Assembly: GCF_914271435.1 (NCBI RefSeq)
Contig: NZ_CAJZAI010000007.1
Location: 186,001-250,000 of the forward strand
Direction: 5' to 3'
Length of the DNA stretch: 64,000 nt
Source: Cupriavidus laharis
GTDB taxonomy: Bacteria > Pseudomonadota > Gammaproteobacteria > Burkholderiales > Burkholderiaceae
The notes under the pieces are model-generated. The model saw only the letters and a program-made list of their open reading frames with translations, searched no databases and was not told the DNA's origin. A program made the position numbers and the translations under genes. Positions 31,508-42,157 of the stretch are shown here, one piece after another. The first letter of the stretch is position 1, and each line of letters begins with the position of its first letter.

Positions 31508-32494
31508 TCAGGGCGTCTCGACGTCCTGTTCGGCGACCATGCGCAGCGGCCTCGTCGCCGGCATGCCGACAAATTCGCCGACGACCTGGCGGAACAAGCC
31601 GCGCGCCCACACGAGCATCGGATGCGTGTTGCGGCTACGGTGCCAGAACATGTTCAGGCCCACCGTGGTGTTCAGCTCGGCAGGCAGCGGGAACGCCTTG
31701 AGGCCGTAGGTTTCGCAGGCCATATCCTTGGTCAGTGCATTGACCGTGAAGATCATGTCGGTCTGCGCGGCCAGTTCGGCCTGCGCGCGCCACGAATGCA
31801 CGGTCAGCGTGGCGTTGCGCTTCAGCCCGCGCTGCTGCAGCGCGTAGTCCAGCGGAATCAGCGACGGCGCCGGCCGGCCTGCGCCGCCCGAGTGCGCCAT
31901 GAAGATATGGCCGCAATCCAGATACTGCTCCAGCGTGCACTGGTTCTTGAGCACCGGGTGGTTCTTGCGCGCGCACACCCACAGGCTCAGCGACGTGACC
32001 ATCTCCTCGACGATTTCCGGATGCCGCGTCGGGAACGGGGAAAACGCCAGGTCGAGCTCATTGGCGCGCATCGATGCCACGTCGCTTTCCCAGGAATGGG
32101 ATTCGACCAGCTTGATATGCAGCTCGGGCGCCAGCTGCTTGATGCGCAGCACGAAGCGGTTGAACACCGTGTCGCCGAGTTCGGCGGCAAAGCCGACACT
32201 CAGCGTGCCCGTAGCCACGGCCGGATCGAAGTTGTCCGCATCGCCTTCATTGATCGACGACCACAGGTCCAGCATGTCTCGGATCTTGGGGCCCAGTTCA
32301 AGCGCGCGCGGCGTGGGCGTGAGCCCGTGCGGCACGCGGATGAAAAGCGGATCGTCGAAGATCTCGCGCAGCCGGCCCAGCGAATGCGACACGGCCGGGG
32401 CCGTCATGTGCATTTTCTCCGCGACATAGGTCGCGTTCCGCTTGCTCAGCAGTTCGGTGAAAATCACAAGAAGCTTGGTGTCTACATTCACCAT
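31508..32494 (-). CDS. phcA: PhcA: LysR-type global regulator of the Phc quorum-sensing pathway
   Basis: A 328-residue LysR-type regulator. The N-terminal helix-turn-helix is MVNVDTKLLVIFTELLSKRNATYVAEKMHMTAPAVSHSLGRLREIFDDPLF, followed by the ligand-binding domain with SHSWESDVASMRANELDLAFSPFPT. As I recall the R. solanacearum PhcA sequence, this N-terminus and the fur neighbourhood match it closely. PhcA controls virulence and exopolysaccharide there, and a working homologue of the Phc system has been reported in Ralstonia eutropha. It lies about 23 kb from phcBSRQ in this window. Confidence 0.85.
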   Translation of the reverse strand: MVNVDTKLLVIFTELLSKRNATYVAEKMHMTAPAVSHSLGRLREIFDDPLFIRVPHGLTPTPRALELGPKIRDMLDLWSSINEGDADNFDPAVATGTLSVGFAAELGDTVFNRFVLRIKQLAPELHIKLVESHSWESDVASMRANELDLAFSPFPTRHPEIVEEMVTSLSLWVCARKNHPVLKNQCTLEQYLDCGHIFMAHSGGAGRPAPSLIPLDYALQQRGLKRNATLTVHSWRAQAELAAQTDMIFTVNALTKDMACETYGLKAFPLPAELNTTVGLNMFWHRSRNTHPMLVWARGLFRQVVGEFVGMPATRPLRMVAEQDVETP

Positions 32495-32852
32495 GATCAG
32501 GCTCTGTTCCGATTTATTCTCATCATAGATGGCCCCGCGACTTGCACCGGCTGCACATCAGATATCAACGGCTCGTTATTAGTGTAAGTGGAAAAAACGA
32601 CAGCGGAAAGCCCATTCAGCATTTCGCTCCCGGCAATGGTCGGCATTTTCGCGATCATATGAGGAAATTCCGCCCCATTTCGTAGAGATTCCGCCTTTTG
32701 CGGTGGGCCAGCAAGCACACCAAGGTCGGCGTATAGTCGGGTTTCTCCGGATCCAAGTCATGCGTCCATGTCATCGCATCGCCTTCCGGACGGCGCCGCC
32801 GCGGATGCGCGGCCGCTTGCCGCACGACGCGCCGACTGAGACGCGCGTAAAG

Positions 32853-32878
32853 AAAAACGCGCCCGAAGGCGCGTTTTT
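32853..32878 (-). terminator. Rho-independent terminator after gapA
   Basis: AAAAACGCGCC / GGCGCGTTTTT with a CGAA-type loop gives a stem with flanking A/T runs, 19 bases downstream of the gapA stop on the minus strand. The rest of the 402-base gap to phcA (32495-32896) holds the presumed phcA promoter region and no gene I can support. Confidence 0.9.
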
Positions 32879-32896
32879 CGTGACAGGCTGGCTGGA

Positions 32897-33919
<1,023 letters not shown>

Positions 33920-33957
33920 CTAGAAAACTGGGGCGCCGGGGTTGTCCGCCGCGAATC

Positions 33958-35991
33958 TTATTGCAGCGTGTCCTTGACGGTCCGGACGACGTTTTCGACA
34001 GTGAAGCCGAAGTGCTTGAACAGCACGCCCGCCGGGGCCGATTCGCCGTAGGTGTCGATGCCCACAACAGCCTGGACCTGGTATTTCCACCAGAAATCCG
34101 TCACACCGGCTTCCACCGCCACGCGCGGCACACCGGCCGGCAGCACGCTGGCCTTGTAGGCGGCGTCCTGCTTGTCGAACACGCTCGTCGACGGGATCGA
34201 CACAACACGCACGTGCACGCCTTCGGCTGCGAGCTGGTCTGCGGCGCCGACTGCCAGGCCGACTTCGGAGCCGGTGGCCAGGATCGCTGCATCCGGACGG
34301 CCGGTCTTCGGGTTCGTGCCATCGCGCAGCACATAGCCGCCGCGCGCGATATTGGCGCGGGTGGCGTCGTCACGCTGCTGGAATGGCAGGTTCTGGCGGC
34401 TGAAGATCAGGCAGCTCGGGCCGTTCTCGCGGCGCACGGCCTGGGCCCAGGCCACGGCGGTTTCGGTGGTGTCGGCGGTACGCCAGACGTCCATGTTCGG
34501 AATCAGGCGCAGGCTGGACACATGCTCGATCGACTGGTGGGTCGGGCCGTCCTCTCCCAGGCCGATCGAGTCGTGCGTGAACACGAACAGCGAGCGGATC
34601 TTCATCAGCGCCGCCATGCGCAGCGCATTGCGGCTGTAGTCCGAGAACGTCAGGAACGTGGCGCCATAAGGAATGTAGCCACCATGCAGCGCGATGCCGT
34701 TCATGATGGCGCTCATGCCAAACTCGCGCACGCCATAGTTGATGTGGTTGCCCCAGGCATCGACACGCACCGGCTGGCTGCCCGACCAGTTGGTCAGGTT
34801 CGAGCCGGTCAGGTCGGCCGAGCCACCCAGGAACTCAGGCAGCACCGGGCCAAAAGCTTCGATGGTGTTCTGGCTGGCCTTGCGGGTGGCAATGGTCTCG
34901 GCCTTTTCCTCGCACTTGGCGATGAAAGCGTCGACGGCTGCATCAAAGCTGGCCGGCAGCTCGCCGCGCATGCGGCGCTGGAATTCACCGGCTTCGTACG
35001 GGTGGCGATCGGCGTAGCCTTCGAACAGCGCGTTCCAGGCCTTTTCGAGGGCCAGGCCGTTGGCCTTGGCGTCCCAGGCGTCGTAGACCTCGGCCGGCAC
35101 TTCGAACGGGGCATGGACCCAGCCCAGCGCCTCGCGCGTGGCCAGCACTTCGGCGCCGCCCAGCGGGGCGCCATGCACGTCGTGGCCGCCTTCCTTGTTC
35201 GGCGCGCCCTTGCCGATCTTGGTACGGCAGCAGATCAGGGTCGGCTTGTCGCTGGCCTTGGCCTGCGCGATAGCAAGGTCGACGGCGGTTACGTCGTGGC
35301 CGTCGATGCCGCGGATCACGTTCCAGCCGTAGGCTTCAAAGCGCTTCGGGGTATCGTCGTTGAACCAGTGCACCACGTCGCCGTCGATCGAGATGCCGTT
35401 GTCGTCCCACAGCGCAATCAGCTTGTTGAGCTTCAGCGTGCCGGCCAGCGAGCAGGCCTCGTGGCTGATGCCTTCCATCAGGCAGCCATCGCCGAGGAAG
35501 ACATAGGTGTAGTGGTTGACGATGTCGAAGCCGGGGCGGTTGAACTCCTCGCCCAGCAGGCGTTCGGCCAGCGCCATGCCGACAGCGTTGGTAATGCCCT
35601 GGCCCAGCGGGCCGGTGGTCGTTTCCACACCGGGAGTGATGCCGTATTCGGGATGGCCGGCGGTCTTGCTGTGGAGCTGGCGGAAGTTCTTCAGCTCTTC
35701 GATCGGCAGCTCATAGCCGGTCAGGTGCAGCAGCGCGTAGATCAGCATCGAGCCGTGGCCGTTCGACAGCACGAAGCGGTCGCGATCCGCCCACTTCGGG
35801 TTGGCCGGGTTGTGCTTCAGGTGCCGGCCCCAGAGTGCCACCGCGATATCGGCCATGCCCATCGGCGCGCCAGGGTGGCCGGAGTTGGCTTGCTGGACGG
35901 CATCCATGGCAAGCACGCGAATGGCATCGGCCATCAGCTTGGCAGGCTGGGAAGCAAAGGGACTTGTGGCAGGATGAGCAAGGGCGGACAT
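33958..35991 (-). CDS. tkt: Transketolase
   Basis: A thiamine-diphosphate enzyme of the pentose phosphate pathway with 677 residues. Marks are [25 protein letters not shown], the cofactor motif [32 protein letters not shown], and the C-terminal [23 protein letters not shown] 35991 ([21 protein letters not shown]) is preferred; the longer open frame upstream has no family match. It is first in the tkt-gapA pair. Confidence 0.97.
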   Translation of the reverse strand: MSALAHPATSPFASQPAKLMADAIRVLAMDAVQQANSGHPGAPMGMADIAVALWGRHLKHNPANPKWADRDRFVLSNGHGSMLIYALLHLTGYELPIEELKNFRQLHSKTAGHPEYGITPGVETTTGPLGQGITNAVGMALAERLLGEEFNRPGFDIVNHYTYVFLGDGCLMEGISHEACSLAGTLKLNKLIALWDDNGISIDGDVVHWFNDDTPKRFEAYGWNVIRGIDGHDVTAVDLAIAQAKASDKPTLICCRTKIGKGAPNKEGGHDVHGAPLGGAEVLATREALGWVHAPFEVPAEVYDAWDAKANGLALEKAWNALFEGYADRHPYEAGEFQRRMRGELPASFDAAVDAFIAKCEEKAETIATRKASQNTIEAFGPVLPEFLGGSADLTGSNLTNWSGSQPVRVDAWGNHINYGVREFGMSAIMNGIALHGGYIPYGATFLTFSDYSRNALRMAALMKIRSLFVFTHDSIGLGEDGPTHQSIEHVSSLRLIPNMDVWRTADTTETAVAWAQAVRRENGPSCLIFSRQNLPFQQRDDATRANIARGGYVLRDGTNPKTGRPDAAILATGSEVGLAVGAADQLAAEGVHVRVVSIPSTSVFDKQDAAYKASVLPAGVPRVAVEAGVTDFWWKYQVQAVVGIDTYGESAPAGVLFKHFGFTVENVVRTVKDTLQ

Positions 35992-36259
35992 GCGGGCGTA
36001 ATGGCGCTGGGCCTGGCGGCAGGAAAACCGCAATTTTAGCAGATGTAAGAGGCAAAACCGGGCGTGGCGGTGCCGGCAAACGGACCGGGCATGGGTCGAT
36101 AATCGCACGAACCGTTGCACGGAATCGACTGCATATTGCCGTTGCCGCACTTCGGCGTGCTAGGGCGCGGACTTCGACAGCGCCGTCCCGCACGCGTAAG
36201 ATGCACACTCGCACCGCGCTCCTTCGGGCAGCGCGAGGTTTCCCCGACAGGAGACGATC

Positions 36260-36691
36260 ATGACGAGACCGGCCAATACCCCGAGGCTCACCCCCTACCT
36301 GACCGTCAGCAACGCGCGCGCCGCTCTCGACTTCTACCAGCGCGCCTTCGGCTTCGCGGCCGGCAATGTCGTCGATGAAAACGGCGTGCCGACCCATGCC
36401 GAAATGTCCTACCAGGGCGAACTCATCGTAATGTTCGCGCCCGAGGGCGCCTGGGGCAGCACGGCACGCACGCCGCGCTCGCTTGGCGTGGAGTGCCCGC
36501 AAACCTTCTACGTGTACTGCGACGACGTCGACGCCATGCATGCGCAGGCCGTGGCTGCGGGTGCCGTCAGCCTGATGGAGCCGGCCGACCAGTTCTGGGG
36601 CGACCGCTATTGCATGGTGGAAGACCCCGATGGCTACCGCTGGGGCTTCGCCAGCCCCGTGGCCGGCGGCCAGGAAGGCAAGGCCAGCTGA
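36260..36691 (+). CDS. VOC-family (glyoxalase/bleomycin-resistance fold) protein
   Basis: A 143-residue single-domain VOC protein of the PhnB-like type. The pattern LTPYLTVSNARAALDFYQRAFGFAAGN opens the first beta-alpha module, and FWGDRYCMVEDPDGYRWGFASP closes the second, with the metal-ligand-like Glu/Asp. The family includes metal-dependent isomerases and binding proteins; the role here is unknown. Its stop overlaps the rsmE start by one base (TGATG), so the two are co-translated. Confidence 0.88.
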   Translation: MTRPANTPRLTPYLTVSNARAALDFYQRAFGFAAGNVVDENGVPTHAEMSYQGELIVMFAPEGAWGSTARTPRSLGVECPQTFYVYCDDVDAMHAQAVAAGAVSLMEPADQFWGDRYCMVEDPDGYRWGFASPVAGGQEGKAS

Positions 36692-37440
36692 TGCCACCGC
36701 GTTTTTTTGTCGGCAACACCGGTGCAGCACTTGCCGCCGGCACCGATCTCGAGCTTCCGGAAGCCGTGCTCCGCCACGCGCATGTGCTGCGCCTGGCGCC
36801 CGGCGACGCCATCACCCTGTTCGACGGCCGTGGCGGCAGCCACGATGCCACGCTGCTGGAGCTGGGCAAGCGCCATGCGCTGGCGCGCGTGGGCGAGCAC
36901 GACACGACGGAAACCGAACCGCCGTTCCGCATCACGCTCGCACAAGGCCTGGCCGGCGGCGACAAGATGGACTGGCTGATCGAAAAGGCGGTCGAGCTGG
37001 GCGTGGCGGCCATCCAGCCGCTGCAGGCTGCCCGCTCCGTCGTGCGGCTGAGCGGCGAGCGCGCGCAGAAGCGGCAAGCCCACTGGCAGGCGCTCGTCGA
37101 GGCCGCCTGCGAGCAATGCGGGCGCAATCGCTTGCCGGCGGTCGCGCCGGTAGCTAACTTGGATACATGGCTGCGTGCCAAGGGCGAAGGCGCCCGGCTG
37201 CTAGTGTCGCCGCGCGCCGACCAGTCGCTGCCTGCCTACGCCGCGGCGCACAGGGAAGCGCTGCTGGCCGGCAGTGTCACGCTGCTGATCGGACCGGAAG
37301 GCGGCCTGGCGCCCGAAGAAGAAGACGCGGCGCTGCATGCCGGCTTCACCGCCGTGTCACTCGGCCCGCGCATCCTGCGCACTGAAACCGCCGGGCTGGC
37401 CTGCCTGGCAACCCTGAACGCCTTGCTTGGCGGATTCTGA
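36691..37440 (+). CDS. rsmE: 16S rRNA m3U1498 methyltransferase RsmE
   Basis: A SPOUT-class RNA methyltransferase of 249 residues acting on the small ribosomal subunit. The N-terminal PUA-like part is PRFFVGNTGAALAAGTDLELPEAVLRHAHVLRLAPGD, and the knot region has LLIGPEGGLAPEEEDAA and VSLGPRILRTETAGLACLATLNALLGGF. ATG 36691 overlaps the stop of the preceding gene; the frame is open further upstream only in shadow of that gene. Confidence 0.96.
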   Translation: MPPRFFVGNTGAALAAGTDLELPEAVLRHAHVLRLAPGDAITLFDGRGGSHDATLLELGKRHALARVGEHDTTETEPPFRITLAQGLAGGDKMDWLIEKAVELGVAAIQPLQAARSVVRLSGERAQKRQAHWQALVEAACEQCGRNRLPAVAPVANLDTWLRAKGEGARLLVSPRADQSLPAYAAAHREALLAGSVTLLIGPEGGLAPEEEDAALHAGFTAVSLGPRILRTETAGLACLATLNALLGGF

Positions 37441-37477
37441 TGGCGGCACACGCCATCCTTTATAAAAGGAGTCGACC

Positions 37478-38080
37478 ATGGGACTACTCGATAGCGTGCT
37501 GGGCGGGGTGCTCGGGCAACTTGGCGGCACACGGCAGGGCGAAGGCGAAAGTGCGGGTGGCCTCGACCCGAAGCTGATGATGGCGCTCGGGCTGCTGGCC
37601 ATGATGGCGATGCGCCACAAGGGCGGCGCATCGGAAGACACGGCGCAGGCCAGCCAGGATGACGGACTTGGCGGGCTGGGCAGCCTGGGAAGCTTGCTCG
37701 GCGGACTGACCGGTGGTGGGGGCGGAGCCAGCGGCGGGCTGGACCTGGGGTCGCTGCTCGGCGGCCTGCTTGGCGGCCAGGGTGGTGCTCCGGCCAACAG
37801 CCAGGCGCTCGGTGCCGCGACCGGCGGCATCGGCGCGCTGCGCGACGTGCTGGCGCAGGCCGGCCTGGGCGAACAGGTCGATTCGTGGATTGGCGCGGGC
37901 AGCAACCAGCCGGTCACGCCCTCGGCCCTGAGCGGTGCGCTTGGCGACACGGGCGCCCTCGCCTCGCTGGCCAGCTCCACAGGCATGTCGCAGGAAGACG
38001 TGGCAGCCCAGCTCAGCGAAGGCCTGCCCGAACTGATCGACCGCCTGACTCCGCACGGCCACCTGCCATCGCAGTCCTGA
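37478..38080 (+). CDS. YidB-like (DUF937) low-complexity protein
   Basis: A 200-residue protein of the YidB/DUF937 family, whose role is not established. The N-terminus MGLLDSVLGGVLGQLGG is the family start. A central Gly/Leu-rich repeat region with LGSLGSLLGGL and LDLGSLLGGLLGGQGG covers residues about 68-110. The folded C-terminal part follows: GALRDVLAQAGLGEQVDSWIGAGSNQPVTPSAL and AAQLSEGLPELIDRLTPHGHLP. No signal peptide is obvious. AAAAGGAG precedes the ATG, and a terminator follows. Confidence 0.85.
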   Translation: MGLLDSVLGGVLGQLGGTRQGEGESAGGLDPKLMMALGLLAMMAMRHKGGASEDTAQASQDDGLGGLGSLGSLLGGLTGGGGGASGGLDLGSLLGGLLGGQGGAPANSQALGAATGGIGALRDVLAQAGLGEQVDSWIGAGSNQPVTPSALSGALGDTGALASLASSTGMSQEDVAAQLSEGLPELIDRLTPHGHLPSQS

Positions 38081-38108
38081 ACGGTCCGCAGCCAGGCCCG
38101 TTAAAGCC

Positions 38109-38148
38109 AAAGCCCGCGACGTCGGCGACGATCGCGGGCTTTGTTTTT
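38109..38148 (+). terminator. Terminator after the YidB-like gene, shared with the barstar gene
   Basis: AAAGCCCGCGA / TCGCGGGCTTT forms an 11-bp stem with a 12-base loop, followed by GTTTTT. It can work in both directions between the converging genes. Confidence 0.85.
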
Positions 38149-38186
38149 CACTGCCGGGACATTCGATCCCGGAAAATGATCAGTAA

Positions 38187-38798
38187 TCAGGCAAACGAAT
38201 AGAACACGCGGAACTGGACCTTGCGCTCGGCCCAGAATTCGGCCGCGTCGCGGAACACGTCCAGCAGCACCTCGCGCGCTTCCTTGTCGAACTTCTGCGC
38301 GATCGGCAGGCCTTCCAGCACGATCACGAAACCGGGCTGCTGGCCGGCCTTGTGGATCATGTCGGTCAGGCAGTCCGCCAGCGCGTCGAAGTTCTTGCCG
38401 AAATGCTTGGGGAACGTGAACGAGGTGGCAATCGTTTCCAGGATCTCCGCCTTGCTCGCGCAATGGGCGCAGTTCGCATACAGGAAATGCTGGCCAAGTT
38501 CGGCCGCCGCCTGGGCAAGGTCAGGTACGCGGAATGCGCGGATCGACTGGACGATGTTCGGGCGCACCGACTTGAACAGGTTCATGGCTCCCTCGGCCCC
38601 GTCGGCCCAGCTCGCGACGGCCGGCACGGTGGCCGGGGCGGCGGGCGGAAGTCTGTGCGTGAGCTCTTGGCGCGGCATCATCAGCACGTTGTCGTAAAGG
38701 TTCTGGGCCTGATGCTGCGCCCGCTGCCAGCCATCTCCGGCGCCGCGCTCCTCGCGGGCGGCAAGGGCGTCGCCCAATCCGAAAATGTCAGTCATCAT
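38187..38798 (-). CDS. Barstar-family ribonuclease inhibitor with N-terminal extension
   Basis: A 203-residue protein whose last ~95 residues match barstar: HFLYANCAHCASKAEILETIATSFTFPKHFGKNFDALADCLTDM, then GFVIVLEGLPIAQKFDKEAREVLLDVFRDAAEFWAERKVQFRVFY. Barstar plugs the active site of barnase-type RNases in the cytoplasm. About 100 residues precede this domain, more than in classical ~90-residue barstars, and their role is unknown. The start overlaps the RNase gene stop (ATGATGA), giving coupled translation of RNase and inhibitor. Confidence 0.88.
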   Translation of the reverse strand: MMTDIFGLGDALAAREERGAGDGWQRAQHQAQNLYDNVLMMPRQELTHRLPPAAPATVPAVASWADGAEGAMNLFKSVRPNIVQSIRAFRVPDLAQAAAELGQHFLYANCAHCASKAEILETIATSFTFPKHFGKNFDALADCLTDMIHKAGQQPGFVIVLEGLPIAQKFDKEAREVLLDVFRDAAEFWAERKVQFRVFYSFA

Positions 38799-39196
38799 TT
38801 GGTTATCCGTTTGAAGCTGTTGTAGTGGTCTTCTGTGTAGTAGCAATCGTTCGCCGCGCGCTGGTCGCCGCCGCAAACGATCCGCTTTGCTCCCCGGTTC
38901 CGGCTGCTCCGGCTCTTGACCGTATATTCACGGTAATAACCGCGTTGTTGTTGAGGGAGGATGCGTTCGTAATTGCCGAACCGCGAGCCGTCCTTGTCAT
39001 AGGGAAACGGGCCGCCGGCCTCGATACGCTCCAGCGTCTGCCGCGCTTCATTGGGCAACTGCTGCGCCGCAATGGTTCCCGCCAGTCCCTCGGGCTGCTC
39101 CCGGGCCAGCGAAGGCTGCACGAGCGCCAACGCCAGGATCGCGCTCGACAGAACCCGCGCCACCATGCGCCGGGCACGCACGGACTGCTGCTGCAT
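38795..39196 (-). CDS. Secreted barnase/RNase N1-T1 family ribonuclease
   Basis: A 133-residue guanyl-specific-type RNase. ATG 39196 gives a signal peptide (RARRMVARVLSSAILALALVQPSLA), so the enzyme is exported. The catalytic fold is visible from LPNEARQTLERIEAGGPFPYDKDGSRFGNYERILPQQQRGYYREYTVKSRSSRNRGAKRIVCGG to the C-terminal His segment CYYTEDHYNSFKRI. The Glu of NYERILP and His of DHYNSF fit the general base and acid. The inhibitor gene follows immediately. Confidence 0.88.
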   Translation of the reverse strand: MQQQSVRARRMVARVLSSAILALALVQPSLAREQPEGLAGTIAAQQLPNEARQTLERIEAGGPFPYDKDGSRFGNYERILPQQQRGYYREYTVKSRSSRNRGAKRIVCGGDQRAANDCYYTEDHYNSFKRITK

Positions 39197-39469
39197 CAAG
39201 TGAATCTGGGAACCCACGTTGGTCTGTCTTGGTTGAACCGGAAATCGAGCCTGCCGCCTGTTGGGTAGACAAGTTGTCCGGGCCACCCTGGCCGGCTTGT
39301 ATGCTGCCGACCGCACCGGAGCGCCCGTGGCGAGCGCCTGTATCAAAGGCGTAAGGGTACGCGCATGCAAGCAATTAATCAATCCCGGGCCAGCGCCAAC
39401 GCAAATTCCTCAATTGTTTCAACATGTTAATAGGATGTGTGCGCATACTAACTGTTGGTAGCAACACAC
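39197..39469. other. Gap between the RNase gene and maeB, no gene seen
   Basis: Together with the terminator this makes a 325-base gap on the minus side. It holds the presumed promoter of the RNase-inhibitor pair; an AT-richer stretch lies near 39370-39470. I see no open frame with family character and no RNA-like structure. Confidence 0.5.
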
Positions 39470-39496
39470 AAAAAAAGCCGGGCACGCCCGGCTTTT
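39470..39496 (-). terminator. Rho-independent terminator after maeB
   Basis: Read on the minus strand, AAAGCCGGG / CCCGGCTTT with a 4-base loop is followed by TTTTTT, 25 bases after maeB. Confidence 0.93.
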
Positions 39497-39521
39497 CCGC
39501 CACGTTAAGCCGTGTCCCAGC

Positions 39522-41846
39522 TTAACGCTTGGCCGCTGCGTCCACCACGACCAGCGAGGTCATGTTGACGATGCGGCGTACCGTCGCGGACGGCGTCAGG
39601 ATGTGGACCGGCGCCTTCACGCCAAGCAGGATCGGCCCGATCGCAACATTGTTGCCCGCCGCCACCTTCAGCAGGTTGTACGAGATGTTGGCCGCATCGA
39701 TGTTCGGGCAGACCAGCAGGTTGGCCTCGCCCTTGAGCGAGCCGTCCGGCACCAGGCTGTCACGCAGCTTCTGATCGAGCGCGCTGTCGCCGTGCATCTC
39801 GCCGTCAATCTCGAGTTCCGGCGCACGTTCGCGCAGGATAGCAAGCGTATCGCGCATCTTGCGTGCCGAAGGGGCTTCGGACGAGCCGAAGTTCGAGTGC
39901 GACAGCAGTGCCACCTTGGGCTCGATGCCGAAGCGCTTGAGCTCTTCGGCGGCCATCAGCGTGATCTCGGCCAGTTCGTCGGCGGTCGGATCCACGTTCA
40001 CGTGGGTGTCCACCAGGAAGATCTGGCGGCCCGGCAACACCAGGCCGTTCATGGCCGCGTAGACCTTGTTGGTGCCGCCCAGCACCTGGTCGATATAGCG
40101 CAGGTGCGCCGCGGTGTTGCTGACCGTGCCGCAGATCATGCCGTCGGCCTCGCCCTTCTTGACCAGCATGGCGCCGATCAGCGTGGTGCGGCGGCGCAGT
40201 TCGAGCTTGGCGTACTGCGGCGTGACGCCTTCGCGCGCCATCATCCGGTAGTAGGCATCGGAGTAATCGCGGAAGCGGTCGTCGTGCTCGGGGTTGACCA
40301 CGGTGAAGTCCACGCCCGGGCGCAGGCGCAGGCCGAAGCGCTCGATGCGGTGCTGCAGCACTGCCGGACGGCCGATCAGGATCGGGTTGGCCAGCTTTTC
40401 ATCGACGATCACCTGCACGGCGCGCAGCACGCGCTCTTCCTCTCCCTCGGGGAAGACGATGCGCTTCTTCGCCATCTCGACCTTGCGGGCAGCGGCGTAG
40501 ATCGGCTTCATCAGCGTGCCCGAGTGGTACACGAACTGCTGGAGCTGCAGGCGGTAGGCGTCCATGTCCTCGATCGGACGCGAGGCCACCCCGGACTTCA
40601 TGGCGGCTTCCGCGACGGCCGGCGCCACCCACACGATCAGGCGCGGGTCGAACGGCTTCGGGATCAGGTATTCCGGGCCGAACGACAGGTCCTGGATACC
40701 ATAGGCACTGGCCACGATATCGCTCTGCTCCTGGCGCGCCAGCTCGGCGATCGCGTTGGCGGCGGCAATCTCCATCTCGCGGGTGATGGTGGTCGCGCCG
40801 CAGTCGAGCGCCCCGCGGAAGATGAACGGGAAGCACAGGACGTTGTTGACCTGGTTCGGGTAGTCGGTACGGCCGGTGGCCATGATGGCGTCCGGGCGGA
40901 CTTCCTTGACCAGCTCGGGCGCGATTTCCGGGTTCGGGTTCGCCAGGGCCAGCACCAGCGGCCTGTCGCCCATGCGCTGGACCATGTCCTGCTTGAGCAC
41001 GCCGGCAGCGGACAGGCCGAGGAAGATGTCGGCGCCGTCGATCACCTCGCCCAGCTTGCGCTTGTCGGTCTTCTGGCAGAAGCGGGCCTTTTCCGGGTCC
41101 ATCAACTCGGTGCGGCCTTCGTAGACCACACCGGCCAGGTCCGTCACCCAGATGTTCTCGATGGGCAGGCCCAGGTCGACCAGCAGGTCCAGGCAGGCCA
41201 GCGCGGCAGCACCGGCGCCCGAGGCCACCAGCTTGACGCTCTTGATGTCCTTGTTGACGACCTTCAAACCGTTGATGACCGCGGCGGCCACCACGATGGC
41301 GGTGCCGTGCTGGTCATCGTGGAAGACCGGGATCTTCATCTTGTCGCGCAGCGTGCGCTCCACGTAGAAGCATTCGGGCGCCTTGATATCTTCAAGGTTG
41401 ATGCCCCCGAAGGTAGGTTCCAGCGCGGCAATGACCTGCACCAGCTTTTCGGGGTCTTTTTCGTCGATTTCGATGTCAAAGACGTCGATGCCGGCGAACT
41501 TCTTGAACAGACCGGCCTTGCCTTCCATGACCGGCTTGGACGCCGCGGCGCCAATGTCGCCCAGGCCCAGTACGGCGGTGCCATTGGTGATCACGGCCAC
41601 CAGGTTGCCGCGAGCGGTGTAGCGGAAGGAATTGGCCGGGTCGGCGACGATCTCCTCGCAGGCGGCGGCGACGCCGGGCGAATAGGCGAGGGCCAGGTCG
41701 CGCTGGTTGGACAGCGGCTTGGTCGGCGTGACGGAGATCTTCCCAGGGGTCGGAAACTCGTGGTACTCGAGCGCCGCTTTACGCAGCGCCTCACGCTGCT
41801 GCTGTTTCAGATCGTCTTGGGACGGGGACTGCTGAGGGCTGGTCAT
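39522..41846 (-). CDS. maeB: NADP-dependent malic enzyme with C-terminal phosphotransacetylase-like domain
   Basis: MaeB decarboxylates malate to pyruvate with NADP. The 774-residue chain is the long MaeB type. The N-terminal malic domain has [16 protein letters not shown] and [28 protein letters not shown], the nucleotide part has [17 protein letters not shown], and from about residue 430 a phosphotransacetylase-like regulatory domain follows ([39 protein letters not shown]). ATG 41846 is preferred over an in-frame start five codons earlier. A promoter with an overlapping inverted repeat lies about 100 bases upstream. Confidence 0.97.
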   Translation of the reverse strand: MTSPQQSPSQDDLKQQQREALRKAALEYHEFPTPGKISVTPTKPLSNQRDLALAYSPGVAAACEEIVADPANSFRYTARGNLVAVITNGTAVLGLGDIGAAASKPVMEGKAGLFKKFAGIDVFDIEIDEKDPEKLVQVIAALEPTFGGINLEDIKAPECFYVERTLRDKMKIPVFHDDQHGTAIVVAAAVINGLKVVNKDIKSVKLVASGAGAAALACLDLLVDLGLPIENIWVTDLAGVVYEGRTELMDPEKARFCQKTDKRKLGEVIDGADIFLGLSAAGVLKQDMVQRMGDRPLVLALANPNPEIAPELVKEVRPDAIMATGRTDYPNQVNNVLCFPFIFRGALDCGATTITREMEIAAANAIAELARQEQSDIVASAYGIQDLSFGPEYLIPKPFDPRLIVWVAPAVAEAAMKSGVASRPIEDMDAYRLQLQQFVYHSGTLMKPIYAAARKVEMAKKRIVFPEGEEERVLRAVQVIVDEKLANPILIGRPAVLQHRIERFGLRLRPGVDFTVVNPEHDDRFRDYSDAYYRMMAREGVTPQYAKLELRRRTTLIGAMLVKKGEADGMICGTVSNTAAHLRYIDQVLGGTNKVYAAMNGLVLPGRQIFLVDTHVNVDPTADELAEITLMAAEELKRFGIEPKVALLSHSNFGSSEAPSARKMRDTLAILRERAPELEIDGEMHGDSALDQKLRDSLVPDGSLKGEANLLVCPNIDAANISYNLLKVAAGNNVAIGPILLGVKAPVHILTPSATVRRIVNMTSLVVVDAAAKR

Positions 41847-41945
41847 CGGCGCATATTCCAATCGGTGGAGCCGTCATTTGACATGGCTTCGGATGATCGG
41901 CGGACCGGCTCCACGTGCCCACCCATCTCTTCCTCTGGACCCAGC

Positions 41946-41974
41946 ATTTTATATTGTGAAATACTATTTCACAA
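41946..41974 (-). promoter_or_regulatory. Candidate sigma-70 promoter of maeB
   Basis: On the minus strand TTGTGA and TAAAAT are separated by exactly 17 bases, about 100 bases before maeB. The region is strikingly AT-rich for this genome. It overlaps the inverted repeat at 41952-41976. Confidence 0.6.
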
Positions 41975-41976
41975 TA
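41952..41976. promoter_or_regulatory. Perfect inverted repeat over the maeB promoter, candidate operator
   Basis: TATTGTGAAAT and its exact reverse complement ATTTCACAATA flank a 3-base centre, an 11-bp perfect dyad. It covers the spacer and -35 of the maeB promoter, the classic position for a repressor. The regulator is not identified in the window. Confidence 0.72.
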
Positions 41977-42157
41977 AGCGTGTTACGGGGACCAGCATTG
42001 TGTTTCGGTACAATATGCCCCAAGCCGCAGGCCTTGAACAGCAAGCAACAGTCAATGCTGCCACCCGCTGCGGTATCTTGCCGAGCCTCAGGCACGGCAC
42101 CATGGTTGTCCCGTTCCGCCATTTTTGCGCCGGCGCCGCCCTGGCCCGGTTTGCCCC

